A stretch of 64,000 bases of DNA from Hoylesella timonensis S9-PR14 (GTDB lineage Bacteria > Bacteroidota > Bacteroidia > Bacteroidales > Bacteroidaceae): positions 1 to 64,000 of the forward strand of contig NZ_JRPQ01000160.1 of NCBI RefSeq assembly GCF_000762405.1, written 5' to 3'. Shown in pieces: positions 45,131-53,885 of the stretch. The position numbers and the translations under genes were made by a program. The notes below the pieces were generated by a model, which saw nothing but the letters and a program-made list of their open reading frames with translations, was not told where the DNA came from and ran no database searches. The first letter of the stretch is position 1, and each line of letters starts with the position of its first letter.

Positions 45131-46432
45131 ATGAAGAAATATTTTATCCTCCTTTTACTGGCAGTTAGCTACACGGTTGTGTATGCCCAGCGTTCAAAGA
45201 CAGAGATATTACAAAACCCATTATTGGCTGCCAATGGCTATTATGCTTATCCGGGACCGTTACAAGCCAAGTTGACACCAGCACCAAAGGGTTATGTTCC
45301 TTTTTATATAAGTCATTATGGGCGACACGGTTCGCGTTATCTTATCGAACCAACCGACTATAGCAGTCCGCTTCATACGTTGCAGCATGCCGACAGTTTG
45401 GGAGAACTGACCCCCACAGGCAAAGAGGTGTTGCGCAAAGTAACCATGATTTGTAATGAGGCAAAGGGAAGATTGGGTGAGCTAACCTTGCGTGGAGCCG
45501 AGCAACACCAACAAATTGCACGGCGAATGTACGAGCGTTTTCCAGAAGTTTTTCGTGGAAAAACGCATGTAGACGCTAAGAGTAGCACCGTTGTGCGATG
45601 CATCTTGTCGATGGAGAATGCGTTACATCAACTCATACGCATCAATCCACAACTGCAAATTACGCATGATGCGAGTGAACACGATATGCCCTATTTGGTG
45701 TATGGCGACACGGCTCTATATAAAAACAAAATGCCTGGCAAGGTGAAGGATATTTATGATGCCTTTGCACGCAAGCATGATAACCATGTAGGGGTGATGA
45801 ATAGAATTTTTAATGACGAGTTATATTGGCGAGATAGCGTGAATGCAACCGATTTCAACTACCAACTTTACAACCTTGCCTGCAATGTTCAGAGCACCGA
45901 ACTGCGTCATCAGATCTCATTACTCCCTCTCTTTACTCACGATGAGTTGTATGACGCTTGGCTCAAAACCAATGCTTGGTGGTACATCAATTACGGTCCG
46001 TCGCCACTCAATGGTGCTGTTCAGCCCTATTCTCAACGGTTGTTGCTGCGCCGCATCATTACCGAGGCAGATAGTTGTGTGGCACTTTCTCACCCAGGCG
46101 CAACGCTTCGTTATGGCCACGACACCATGGTAATGCCTTTGGTATGCTTGTTAGGCATTGACGGCTACGACAAGGAAGTAGAAGACTTGGAACGGTTAGA
46201 CGATGAAAATTGGTTAGATTATCGTATTTTCCCTATGGCTTGCAACCTGCAATTCGTGTTCTATCGTTCGCAAAAGCGCCCACACGACATCCTTGTAAAA
46301 GTACTTCTGAATGAGAACGAAGCCACCCTGCCTCTTCCTTCTGCTATTGCTCCCTATTATCATTGGCAAGACTTCAAGGCGTATTACTTAGCTAAAATAG
46401 ACAATTTCCAAGTGCGTGGTTGTCAAAAATAG
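45131..46432 (+). CDS. Histidine acid phosphatase (phytase/MINPP-like), secreted
   Basis: A 433-residue protein with a signal peptide ending VYAQ (residue 19). The histidine-phosphatase motif RHGSR is at residues 65-69 (SHYGRHGSRYL) and the proton donor HD at residues 330-331 (GHDTMV). This is branch 2 of the histidine phosphatases, which includes phytases and multiple inositol polyphosphate phosphatases. It would release phosphate in the periplasm or outside the cell. The substrate is not determined by sequence. It is a single-gene unit, with promoter and terminator of its own. Confidence 0.9.
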   Translation: MKKYFILLLLAVSYTVVYAQRSKTEILQNPLLAANGYYAYPGPLQAKLTPAPKGYVPFYISHYGRHGSRYLIEPTDYSSPLHTLQHADSLGELTPTGKEVLRKVTMICNEAKGRLGELTLRGAEQHQQIARRMYERFPEVFRGKTHVDAKSSTVVRCILSMENALHQLIRINPQLQITHDASEHDMPYLVYGDTALYKNKMPGKVKDIYDAFARKHDNHVGVMNRIFNDELYWRDSVNATDFNYQLYNLACNVQSTELRHQISLLPLFTHDELYDAWLKTNAWWYINYGPSPLNGAVQPYSQRLLLRRIITEADSCVALSHPGATLRYGHDTMVMPLVCLLGIDGYDKEVEDLERLDDENWLDYRIFPMACNLQFVFYRSQKRPHDILVKVLLNENEATLPLPSAIAPYYHWQDFKAYYLAKIDNFQVRGCQK

Positions 46433-46461
46433 TTATCCAAGGAACCTTTCACCCAACATAT

Positions 46462-46500
46462 AAAAACCTGTCTGCTAAGTTTTGTAGCAGACAGGTTTTT
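46462..46500 (+). terminator. Terminator of the histidine acid phosphatase gene
   Basis: A 16-bp perfect stem (AAAAACCTGTCTGCTA at 46462-46477 with 46485-46500) with a 7-nt loop ends in TTTTT. Confidence 0.9.
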
Positions 46501-46550
46501 ATATGTAATCAAATGACTCCTCATTATTCTTGGTGAGAGTGTTAGACGTA

Positions 46551-46939
46551 TTTGTCCTATTATTTTACCAAAAAACGGTCATCCAAAATCTTCAAAATAG
46601 AAAAATTTAATAGGCAAACGCACAACAAAAATGGGCTGATTTTCACAAAATAAACGCCTTTTCAAGCTGAATCATTGATTTTACGCTCTTGGAAACATGT
46701 ATTAGAGGTGTTATTCACATGCTTCAACGGCATTAAAGCATGCAAATTGCAGGCTTATCTCAATGCTTCAATCGCAAAAGAGCGGTAAAAATACGAAAGA
46801 AAAGAGGTGGGTTTGTTGTAACGTGTTCAATAACAACGAATTACAAACGTTTCTCATAACTCGCGTATTTGCGAACAACTTTGAAGTTGGTTGCAAATAT
46901 GCGAGTTATGAGAGGCACTTTGTAAAGATAATTCAGCAT
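46551..46939 (-). repeat. 390-bp non-coding dispersed repeat, copy C (inverted)
   Basis: Reverse complement of the elements at 2410-2800 and 12009-12399, 389 bp long. Its start (TTTGTCCTAT) and end (AATTCAGCAT) coincide with the ends of the other copies. It lies between the phosphatase terminator and the small His/Cys protein gene and makes up most of that 725-bp gap. The remaining 46940-47116 is AT-rich with no recognised feature. Confidence 0.85.
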
Positions 46940-47116
46940 TAATAAGCCTTCCCTGCAACGTGTCCCCTATTTTTATAGGTGGCGTTTTTTCGTTGCATCA
47001 ACCCATTGGTTGAATTAGTATTAATGAAAATGTAATATACGAAGTAGTCTGTTAAGATTATCAAAAAATAAGCATTAAATGGTGACAATACGTCATAGTA
47101 GCCATTTTTTTTTGTC

Positions 47117-47124
47117 TACTTTTG
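47117..47124 (+). promoter_or_regulatory. -7 box upstream of the small His/Cys protein
   Basis: TACTTTTG matches TAnnTTTG, 33 nt before the ATG at 47158. Confidence 0.55.
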
Positions 47125-47157
47125 CTTTTTAGATAACATAGGCTCTTGTGAGTGCGG

Positions 47158-47484
47158 ATGACAACAAGTAAATTCAAACGAATATTGATGGCGTGGATGA
47201 TGGTGCTGACCTTCATCTTAGCTCTCTTTGTCAAAGACTTTCATGCGCACACCTCACCAGTTCCACATTTTGATAAAATAGAGCAACATCATGCATCTGT
47301 ACAGTCATATTGCTACATTTGTAACTTTGATCTGTGCAAGATGAGCATGCCCAAACTCTTTGTTTGGCAGCCTGTGTTGCTTGTTAAGCATGTACTTCAA
47401 CCACTTCTTGCAGAACAAATCGTTTATCGCCAGCCTGTGGAGATAAACGCACATTCGCCCCCTTTTTTAATTCATAATTCATAA
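47158..47484 (+). CDS. Small exported His/Cys protein upstream of a TonB receptor
   Basis: About 108 residues from the ATG at 47158 (an in-frame GTG lies two codons earlier). One hydrophobic segment (ILMAWMMVLTFILALFV) at the start is followed by DFHAHTSP, HFDKIEQHHASVQ and YCYICNFDLCKM: histidines and a CxxCxxxxC cluster that could bind a metal. I recognise no named domain. Its place before a TonB receptor suggests a helper in metal handling, which is inference. Confidence 0.65.
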   Translation: MTTSKFKRILMAWMMVLTFILALFVKDFHAHTSPVPHFDKIEQHHASVQSYCYICNFDLCKMSMPKLFVWQPVLLVKHVLQPLLAEQIVYRQPVEINAHSPPFLIHNS

Positions 47485-47557
47485 TTTATAATTCATACTT
47501 CAGATGAGAGAGCATTCTTTCGTCTGAAGAATGATGATATTCATACCACTATTTTAT

Positions 47558-47760
47558 GCAAAAAGAGTACGAGCCGAACGCAATCAGGCTTGCCTGAAAT
47601 TGCTAAGGCGAAGTATTTTTTATGCAAAAACAGTGCAAGCCGAGCATAGAGAGCGTTTACTTTCTATATTGAGGCGCAGTCTGTTTTATTAAAAAATAGT
47701 GCCAACTGAAGGCCATTCAATCATGATTGAATGGCTGAGGCGATGCCTATTGAATGAAAA
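47558..47760 (+). repeat. Three tandem units of the ~70-bp repeat (copies 3-5)
   Basis: Diverged units at about 47558-47621, 47622-47692 and 47693-47760. Each keeps parts of the edges seen in copies 1 and 2 (AGTGCAAGCCGA in unit 2; GAGGCGCAGTCTGTTTTAT; GTGCCAACTGAAGG and GGCTGAGGCGATGCC in unit 3), and each has a different central palindrome, for example CAGGCTTGCCTG and CATTCAATCATGATTGAATG. They fill most of the gap before the TonB receptor. Promoter boxes are degraded here. Confidence 0.65.
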
Positions 47761-47775
47761 GGAGAAATTATACAA

Positions 47776-49896
47776 ATGAATAAAAAGGAAAAATTATGGC
47801 TTGTCATCCTATTGTCGTGTATGGTGATGAGCAATAGTACGTTGGTGAATGCGCAGGATGTAGAACACATACCTCGGCAACACCTAAAAGATACCATTAC
47901 TTTGGGCGAGGTAGTGGTGAAGAGTAAACGACAATTAGTAACGCCCAATAGTATCAGTACCACGCTTACTCACGATGACATTGCTCGTGCGGCAGGTAAG
48001 TCTTTGGCGTCGATGTTAGAGAATGTCAGTGGGGTGAGCATGCTCCAAACCGGTGCGAGTGTGGCAAAACCTGTGATACATGGCATGTATGGCAACCGAA
48101 TATTGGTAGTGAGTAGGGGAGCAAAGCTTACTGGACAGCAGTGGGGGATAGACCATGCGCCGGAAATAGACAAGAATGCCTTCAACGATGTGGTGGTAGT
48201 GAAAGGCTCTGAGTCGGTGAGATATGGTGCGGAAGCATTGGGTGGTATCATTTTGATGAATGCCAAACCCTTGCCCTATGGCTCGAAAGGTGTGCAAGCC
48301 GACGTGATGAGCTACTATGGAAGCAACGGACGGCAGATGGGAACGGTAGGACAAATACAAGGAACGCTGCCTTTTAATCGCCAAATAGCGTGGAGCTTGC
48401 AAGGCACTTTTGAACAGTCGGGCGACCGAAGTACAGCGGCTTATCTGCTCAACAACACGGGTATGCGACAACGCAACGCTGCTTTCTCGTTGGGGTATCA
48501 ACGAGATCCGTGGAAATTTGAAACGGGGTACAGCTTGTTTTGGCAAAAAATGGGGGTGATGCGTAGTGCGCAAATGGGTAACGAGCAGCTGTTGCAAGAG
48601 CGCATCAGGATAGGTCAACCGGTTGAGTTTACGCCTTTTACGTATCAAATAGATTATCCCTTTCAGCGTGTAGCACACCATTCGGCTTTCTTTAATGTTT
48701 ATTATCGTCCGTCATCTTCCATGAAATGGAGTTGGGAAACCACCTATCAAGCAGATGACAGACGTGAAAACAGAATTAGGAGAATGAACCATTCGGACAT
48801 ACCTTCTGTTAGTTTACGTTTGCAGTCACTGCAAAGTCAGTTGCACGGTAGCAGGTTGTTCAATCGCTGGAAAGCCGAGTGGGGAGTACAAGGTATGCTC
48901 ATGAAGAACAGCAATGAGCGTGGTACTGGCGTTGTACCAGTAATACCCAACTATACAGAAACAACATTTGGCACATATGCCATCGCTAAGTATTTGGGCG
49001 ATATCTGGGGGACAGAGGCAGGTGTGCGTTATGACAATCAGCTTACTCGTGCCGATGGATACGATTGGACAGGTCATCGATATGGGGGCAACAGGCATTT
49101 TGAAAATGTTACTTTCACGTTAGGAGGTCATCAGCATTTAGGAAATCTGTTGACATTGGCGACCAATTTTGGCATGGCATGGCGTGCACCGCATGTCTAT
49201 GAATTGTACAGTAATGGCAATGAACTAAGTTCTGGCACGTTTGTGAAAGGCGATTCTACGTTGCGTTCCGAGCAAAGTTACAAGTGGGTTACGTCGTTAT
49301 GTTATCATGATTCTTGGATACATGCTCGTATAGATGCGTATTTACAGTGGATCAATCATTATATTTACGATTATCCTACACGGCAAAACGTGGTAGTAGT
49401 ATCGGGGGCATATCCTGTGTTTCAGTATGTTCAAACCAATGCCTTGTTTCGTGGGGTGGATGTGGACGTGCATCTTTATCCGCTACAGACGCTCGATTAT
49501 AGGGTTTATGGTTCATGGATATGGGCAAACGAACAACGAACAAAGGCATATTTGCCGTACATTCCGTCGTTTAAGTTCACGCAACAGCTCACTTGGACAC
49601 CCTCTTTTCGTGGCTTATGGCAGCCTTCTGTGGGTATTGAACATCGCTATGTGGCTAAGCAACGCAGGTTTAATGCGGCTACCGACCTAACAGACGATAC
49701 TCCTGCGGCATATCATTTGGTGGGCTTTAACTGTGGCGTTACCTGGAAAATGCCTCATCGTCAACAACTATCTTTGTTGTTTGAAGGAACCAATGTGTTG
49801 AATCAATTATATAAGGAGTACACCAATCGGAGTCGTTATTACGCCCATGACCTTGGGAGAGACATTCGTTGCACCCTTCGTTGGAAGTTGAATTGA
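47776..49896 (+). CDS. TonB-dependent outer-membrane receptor, probable metal uptake
   Basis: A 706-residue receptor with a signal peptide (ending VNAQ, near residue 24). A TonB-box-like stretch (DTITLGEVVVKSK) is followed by the plug (LASMLENVSGVSMLQTGASVAKPVIHGMYGNRILVV) and a barrel ending LGRDIRCTLRWKLN. There is no carboxypeptidase-like N-terminal domain, so it is not a SusC. The plug segment GAKLTGQQWGIDHAPEIDKN recalls ZnuD-type zinc receptors, and its neighbours are His-rich. The substrate remains inference. GGAGAAAT precedes the ATG. Confidence 0.88.
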   Translation: MNKKEKLWLVILLSCMVMSNSTLVNAQDVEHIPRQHLKDTITLGEVVVKSKRQLVTPNSISTTLTHDDIARAAGKSLASMLENVSGVSMLQTGASVAKPVIHGMYGNRILVVSRGAKLTGQQWGIDHAPEIDKNAFNDVVVVKGSESVRYGAEALGGIILMNAKPLPYGSKGVQADVMSYYGSNGRQMGTVGQIQGTLPFNRQIAWSLQGTFEQSGDRSTAAYLLNNTGMRQRNAAFSLGYQRDPWKFETGYSLFWQKMGVMRSAQMGNEQLLQERIRIGQPVEFTPFTYQIDYPFQRVAHHSAFFNVYYRPSSSMKWSWETTYQADDRRENRIRRMNHSDIPSVSLRLQSLQSQLHGSRLFNRWKAEWGVQGMLMKNSNERGTGVVPVIPNYTETTFGTYAIAKYLGDIWGTEAGVRYDNQLTRADGYDWTGHRYGGNRHFENVTFTLGGHQHLGNLLTLATNFGMAWRAPHVYELYSNGNELSSGTFVKGDSTLRSEQSYKWVTSLCYHDSWIHARIDAYLQWINHYIYDYPTRQNVVVVSGAYPVFQYVQTNALFRGVDVDVHLYPLQTLDYRVYGSWIWANEQRTKAYLPYIPSFKFTQQLTWTPSFRGLWQPSVGIEHRYVAKQRRFNAATDLTDDTPAAYHLVGFNCGVTWKMPHRQQLSLLFEGTNVLNQLYKEYTNRSRYYAHDLGRDIRCTLRWKLN

Positions 49897-49897
49897 G

Positions 49898-49960
49898 GTA
49901 GTTGACGAGTAGACAAGTTGGTAGTTGACGAGTAGACAAGTGAACAAGTTGACAAGTTAT
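49898..49960 (+). repeat. 23-bp tandem repeat after the TonB receptor
   Basis: GTAGTTGACGAGTAGACAAG opens two units at 49898-49920 and 49921-49943, followed by shortened ACAAGTTG pieces. It lies between the receptor and the next lipoprotein, with no terminator in between. Confidence 0.75.
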
Positions 49961-50037
49961 TAGTTAATGGGTTCATCAATAACGATAACCGCATTCATCA
50001 TTTTATAAAAAACAAACATAATCAAAATAAAAAAACA

Positions 50038-51684
50038 ATGAGAACAAAGACCATATTTTCAACCGTTTTCGCATACCTCTGTATGTTGTTGGTATTCGTA
50101 GTAACATCGTGTAAGCCCGAAGAGGCTGTGGATGAAATTAAAAATAAGTTGCACGAAGACCCTGTAAAAGCAGTGTTTACCTTACAAGAGGGGTCCATCA
50201 AGGGTAACAAATCGTTTAACCAGCAGTTGGTGTTGGCAGATTTTACCCCATCGACAACGCCGGCACAACAAATCGTTTGGGAAATAACACCCAAAGAAGG
50301 GTGGCACGTGAGCAGTGCACTCAAGCACTTTCAAGTGAAGAGTGTCAAGGAGAATCCTGCGATGGTGTACCACCTGTCCATTGAATATTATAACAGCAAG
50401 GGGCAGAAAATCAATCACCAGTTCTTCGATTTGGGACAAGATAAGATACACCAGCACTTCTTTTCGCTGTACAAAACCACTACAGTGTTGGGTAAGACAG
50501 GCAAGGCGCGCGTGGCAGATAAGAGCCAATTGCCCTACGATTATTGCTATGTGGACCAATACAAGGGCGTAGACATGGGAGCTACCAACCCCGTTGGATT
50601 TGACGGGTTGTTGCAGATTGTGCATCCGAGTGAAGCGTTCAACCTGTCAGTTGACTTGCTGCATGCGGCTCAGAGCAAATATGATAAGGACAATCGGTTG
50701 TCACCTTTCTATCTTCCTGCAGCGGTTCTCACCTCCACTGGACAGTGGGATATAACGGTGTCGCTACCCTTTGACGTCGACGGACAGGTGGCTCAAGGGG
50801 ACGTGAAACCCCTCGATGCATCGCTGTTTCAACCCAAAACGGTGGAAATAGAGGTGTATGAGGGACATTTGCATGGCGAAAAGACGTTCCATCAAAACGG
50901 ATATTCAAAGAATAATCAATGTTTGGGCAAATCGTATCGGTTGAAATATACGTTGGAAAACAATCAATGGGTGGCAGATAAGGCAAATCCTACGTCGGTT
51001 AATGTGATGGGAAATGCTGATAAATTTGTGCGATATGCTTTCTCTTTACGTTATTTCAACGACAAACATGAGGATATAACGGGGCAGATAGTCAATGGAG
51101 GAGAGGACCAGCACTATCAACATTTCTTCACCGTGAGCGACGTAAAGCCGTCGTATGGTGGGGTAGAGGAGAAGGCGGATGGCAACCATCCTGATTTCTT
51201 CCAATACACTTACTGCGACACAAAGCCTTGGAACAAGACCGTACACTTTGACAATGCCGCATTCTTGGACGACGACAACCCGATAGGTATCAAGGGATTT
51301 TTTACTTTTTTGCGTAGCCGTAAGCAATTCACACTCAATATTCGACTCATGCGAGCACACCAATCAAAACGGGTAGGAGACAAGCCTTCTCCTTTTTATG
51401 CGCCCTCTTCACAGCAAGAAGCAAAGGAGACATGGATGCCAGCCATAAAGATTCCCGTCAACGTGTATATGGACTGGAATGAAAAAGGCTTGGATCTTGC
51501 GGTTTGGGAGAATCCAAAATTGGTGGAAAGTACCCAGCTGAAAGACCTTTCCGAACACGACCAAAGGACGGTGCTATCGCTCATGAAGGCTTTTGGTATC
51601 AAGGATATCAAAATCGCTTTGGCAGAGTTTTATTGGAATATGGCTGATGTTCCCGTCCACGATGGCAGGGGTTTCTGGTTTTGA
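50038..51684 (+). CDS. His-rich lipoprotein with internal duplication, TonB receptor partner
   Basis: A 548-residue lipoprotein (lipobox VVTSC, Cys near residue 25). Two halves repeat each other: FTLQEGSIKGNKSFNQ against VEIEVYEGHLHGEKTFHQ, GQDKIHQHFFSLYKT against GEDQHYQHFFTVSDV, NPVGFDGLLQI against NPIGIKGFFTF, and HAAQSKYDKDNRLSPFYLP against RAHQSKRVGDKPSPFYAP. Conserved HxxHFF and HxxHQ-like histidines suggest metal binding. The protein would sit on the outer-membrane surface or in the periplasm next to the receptor encoded 141 nt upstream. I do not recognise a named family. Confidence 0.75.
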   Translation: MRTKTIFSTVFAYLCMLLVFVVTSCKPEEAVDEIKNKLHEDPVKAVFTLQEGSIKGNKSFNQQLVLADFTPSTTPAQQIVWEITPKEGWHVSSALKHFQVKSVKENPAMVYHLSIEYYNSKGQKINHQFFDLGQDKIHQHFFSLYKTTTVLGKTGKARVADKSQLPYDYCYVDQYKGVDMGATNPVGFDGLLQIVHPSEAFNLSVDLLHAAQSKYDKDNRLSPFYLPAAVLTSTGQWDITVSLPFDVDGQVAQGDVKPLDASLFQPKTVEIEVYEGHLHGEKTFHQNGYSKNNQCLGKSYRLKYTLENNQWVADKANPTSVNVMGNADKFVRYAFSLRYFNDKHEDITGQIVNGGEDQHYQHFFTVSDVKPSYGGVEEKADGNHPDFFQYTYCDTKPWNKTVHFDNAAFLDDDNPIGIKGFFTFLRSRKQFTLNIRLMRAHQSKRVGDKPSPFYAPSSQQEAKETWMPAIKIPVNVYMDWNEKGLDLAVWENPKLVESTQLKDLSEHDQRTVLSLMKAFGIKDIKIALAEFYWNMADVPVHDGRGFWF

Positions 51685-51806
51685 GCAACGGTAACTGAAG
51701 CAAATCTTATTCGTTGTTGAACAAATACTGATGATTGTTTTTGTCTGCAAACTACCTTTTTTAATGAAAGAGCCGTGGTTACAGATAAATAAATCGTATC
51801 ATTTAT

Positions 51807-51837
51807 TTTGTAAGTTCTTATATTTCATGTACCTTTG
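51807..51837 (+). promoter_or_regulatory. Promoter of the AspT/YidE-type transporter gene
   Basis: TTTG (51807-51810), a 19-nt spacer and TACCTTTG (51830-51837) fit the Bacteroidota consensus, 73 nt before the GTG start. Confidence 0.8.
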
Positions 51838-51910
51838 CTCTTATTAAATAAACTGGTTTTTAATAGATACGATAGCTATATAATAGATTGTATCACAATA
51901 TTTTATCGTT

Positions 51911-53572
51911 GTGGATTGGATAAACGGTCTTTTTACTATTCATTCATCAGTACAAACGGTAGTCATTGTCTCTTTGATTATTGCAGCGGGTACGGCATTG
52001 AGCAAGTTCAAGTTTAAGGGTATTTCGTTGGGCGTTTCATTTGTATTCTTTGTCGGTATTGTTGCTGGAAATATTGGATTATCTATCGATACCGCAACTC
52101 TTGACTATATAGAGACGTTCGGATTAGTACTCTTCGTTTATACCTTAGGGCTATATGTGGGACCAAACTTCTTCGGTGCCTTTCGACATGAGGGTACTAC
52201 CTTTAACTTGTGGGGCTTGGGAGTCATCTTTCTTGGAACACTCATGGCGGTTGCATTATGTCCGCTAACTGGAATTTCTCTATCCAATATGGTCGGATTG
52301 CTTTGTGGTGCCACGACTAATACACCTGCTTTAGGTGCTGCCCAACAGGCTTTAGGACATTTAGGACACCCATCGGATAGCATTGCATTGGCTACGGCAG
52401 TGACTTATCCATTGGGTGTTGTGGGCGTCATCTTGGCTATTTTGCTGATGCGTAAATTGTTTGTGAAGCCCGATGACTTAGAGCCAAAGTTACCGATAGA
52501 TGACGATCAAACGTTTGTTTGCCAGTTTTTAATCATCAATCCTGCTATTGAAGGGAAGACGATAGGGCAATTAGCCATAAATACACCACTCAAATTCATT
52601 GTTTCTCGTTTATGGCGACAAGGTGAGGTCATTGTTCCTATGGTCAACACAGACTTACACACAGGAGATAGTTTATTAGTAGTAACCACTCCTGCGGCTG
52701 TCTCTGGCTTAGAAATCTTGTTTGGAAAAAGGGTTGAACGCGATTGGAATCAAGAAAAGATAGATTGGAATTATATCGATTCTAATGTCGAATCGCGTGT
52801 CATCGTTCTCACTCGTCCTGTACTCAATGGCAAGCGATTGGGTAGAATTCATCTCCGAGAGACGTATGGAGTGAATGTTAGTCGTGTCATTCGTGGTGAT
52901 GTAAAGTTGTTGGCTACGAACGATTTGCGTCTGCAATATGGTGACCGGCTCACTGTTGTGGGCGAACCAAAGGCAGTAGAGAATGCAGAACGCTTTTTAG
53001 GAAACTCGGTAAAAACCCTCAACGAACCTAATGTAGGCAGCATCTTCTTTGGTATGATTTTAGGTCTGATGTTAGGAAGCATTCCTATTTCATTGCCTGG
53101 CATGGATTCCCCCATTCGATTAGGAATAGCAGGAGGTCCCATTATTATGGGTATTTTGGTAGGTGCATTGGGTCCTCACATGCACTTTATTTCCTATACC
53201 ACACGTTCGGCATCCCTCATGTTGCGACGCATGGGACTTGCGATGTATTTGGCGTGTCTGGGTTTGGATGCAGGAAAGAATTTTCTCGATACGGTTATTC
53301 GACCAGAAGGCTTGTTGTGGGTTGGTGTGGGTTTCGTCCTCACATTAGTACCTGTGCTTATCGTCGGCTTGTTCGCACTGCGTTCTAAGAAGTTCGATTA
53401 CGGCACCATTTGCGGTATTCTCTGTGGGGCGATGGCGAATCCTATGGCTCTGACTTATGCGAATGATACGATTGATGGCGATACTCCCAGTATTAGTTAT
53501 GCCACGGTTTATCCCATTGGGATGTTCATCCGTGTCATCATTGCACAAGTTTTAATCATGTTTTTTGTCTGA
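51911..53572 (+). CDS. AspT/YidE-type transporter with two TrkA-C domains
   Basis: A 553-residue membrane protein with a duplicated membrane domain: the first half has GAAQQALGHLGHPSDSIALA and CGATTNTPALGAA, the second AYLACLGLDAGKNFL and GILCGAMANPMALTYAND. Between them lie two TrkA-C/RCK_C regulatory domains (FLIINPAIEGKTIGQLAI, VIVLTRPVLNGKRLGRI). The family includes the aspartate-alanine exchanger AspT; substrate here is unknown. I take GTG at 51911 as start because the membrane segment begins soon after; no in-frame ATG is better placed. Confidence 0.85.
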   Translation: MDWINGLFTIHSSVQTVVIVSLIIAAGTALSKFKFKGISLGVSFVFFVGIVAGNIGLSIDTATLDYIETFGLVLFVYTLGLYVGPNFFGAFRHEGTTFNLWGLGVIFLGTLMAVALCPLTGISLSNMVGLLCGATTNTPALGAAQQALGHLGHPSDSIALATAVTYPLGVVGVILAILLMRKLFVKPDDLEPKLPIDDDQTFVCQFLIINPAIEGKTIGQLAINTPLKFIVSRLWRQGEVIVPMVNTDLHTGDSLLVVTTPAAVSGLEILFGKRVERDWNQEKIDWNYIDSNVESRVIVLTRPVLNGKRLGRIHLRETYGVNVSRVIRGDVKLLATNDLRLQYGDRLTVVGEPKAVENAERFLGNSVKTLNEPNVGSIFFGMILGLMLGSIPISLPGMDSPIRLGIAGGPIIMGILVGALGPHMHFISYTTRSASLMLRRMGLAMYLACLGLDAGKNFLDTVIRPEGLLWVGVGFVLTLVPVLIVGLFALRSKKFDYGTICGILCGAMANPMALTYANDTIDGDTPSISYATVYPIGMFIRVIIAQVLIMFFV

Positions 53573-53593
53573 TACAGATACATTTGTTTGTTC

Positions 53594-53616
53594 ATAGCGT
53601 GCCAACGGCACGCTAT
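53594..53616 (+). terminator. Hairpin after the transporter gene
   Basis: ATAGCGTGCC pairs with GGCACGCTAT across a 3-nt loop, followed by TTTGC. It is a likely terminator of the transporter gene, backed up by the bidirectional one at 53787. Confidence 0.6.
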
Positions 53617-53645
53617 TTGCGTCATCTGCGTTATTTGCGAGCGCA
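53616..53645 (+). repeat. GCGTCATCTGCG-type dispersed fragment
   Basis: GCGTCATCTGCG and TATTTGCGAGCGCAT recur in diverged form on the minus strand near 56930-56962 (CTGCGTCATTTGCGAGAG). The family is short and AT/GC-mixed, with no reading frame. Confidence 0.5.
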
Positions 53646-53786
53646 TTTTTCAGAGCAATAATCCATGCTTCTTATGGGTCAGGAAAGCAATTCATGCGAG
53701 AAATTGTCTCGCCAATTTCGTAAATAGCGTAGCTTTTCATGATTGTGCGCACGAATTAAAATCATTAAGTGGAGTGAGAAGCAACG

Positions 53787-53846
53787 AAAAACAGACTGTT
53801 TTGTGAGGCAAAATAGTTTATTTTGTCTTCCAAAACAGTCTGTTTT
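53787..53846. terminator. Bidirectional terminator between the transporter and korB
   Basis: A 16-bp stem (AAAACAGACTGTTTTG with CAAAACAGTCTGTTTT, arms 53788-53803 and 53831-53846) between convergent genes, with T or A runs at both sides. Confidence 0.85.
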
Positions 53847-53885
53847 CTTCATTTATCTCTTTGCGATAGCGCAAAAAGGTAGATG

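Noticed and set aside
47485-47775. Riboswitch upstream of the TonB receptor
   Set aside because: No cobalamin or other known riboswitch core was recognised; the gap is filled by three repeat units.
48016-48681. 221-codon minus-strand frame opposite the TonB receptor
   Set aside because: It lies inside the plug and early barrel region of a well-supported receptor; no domain or start signal.
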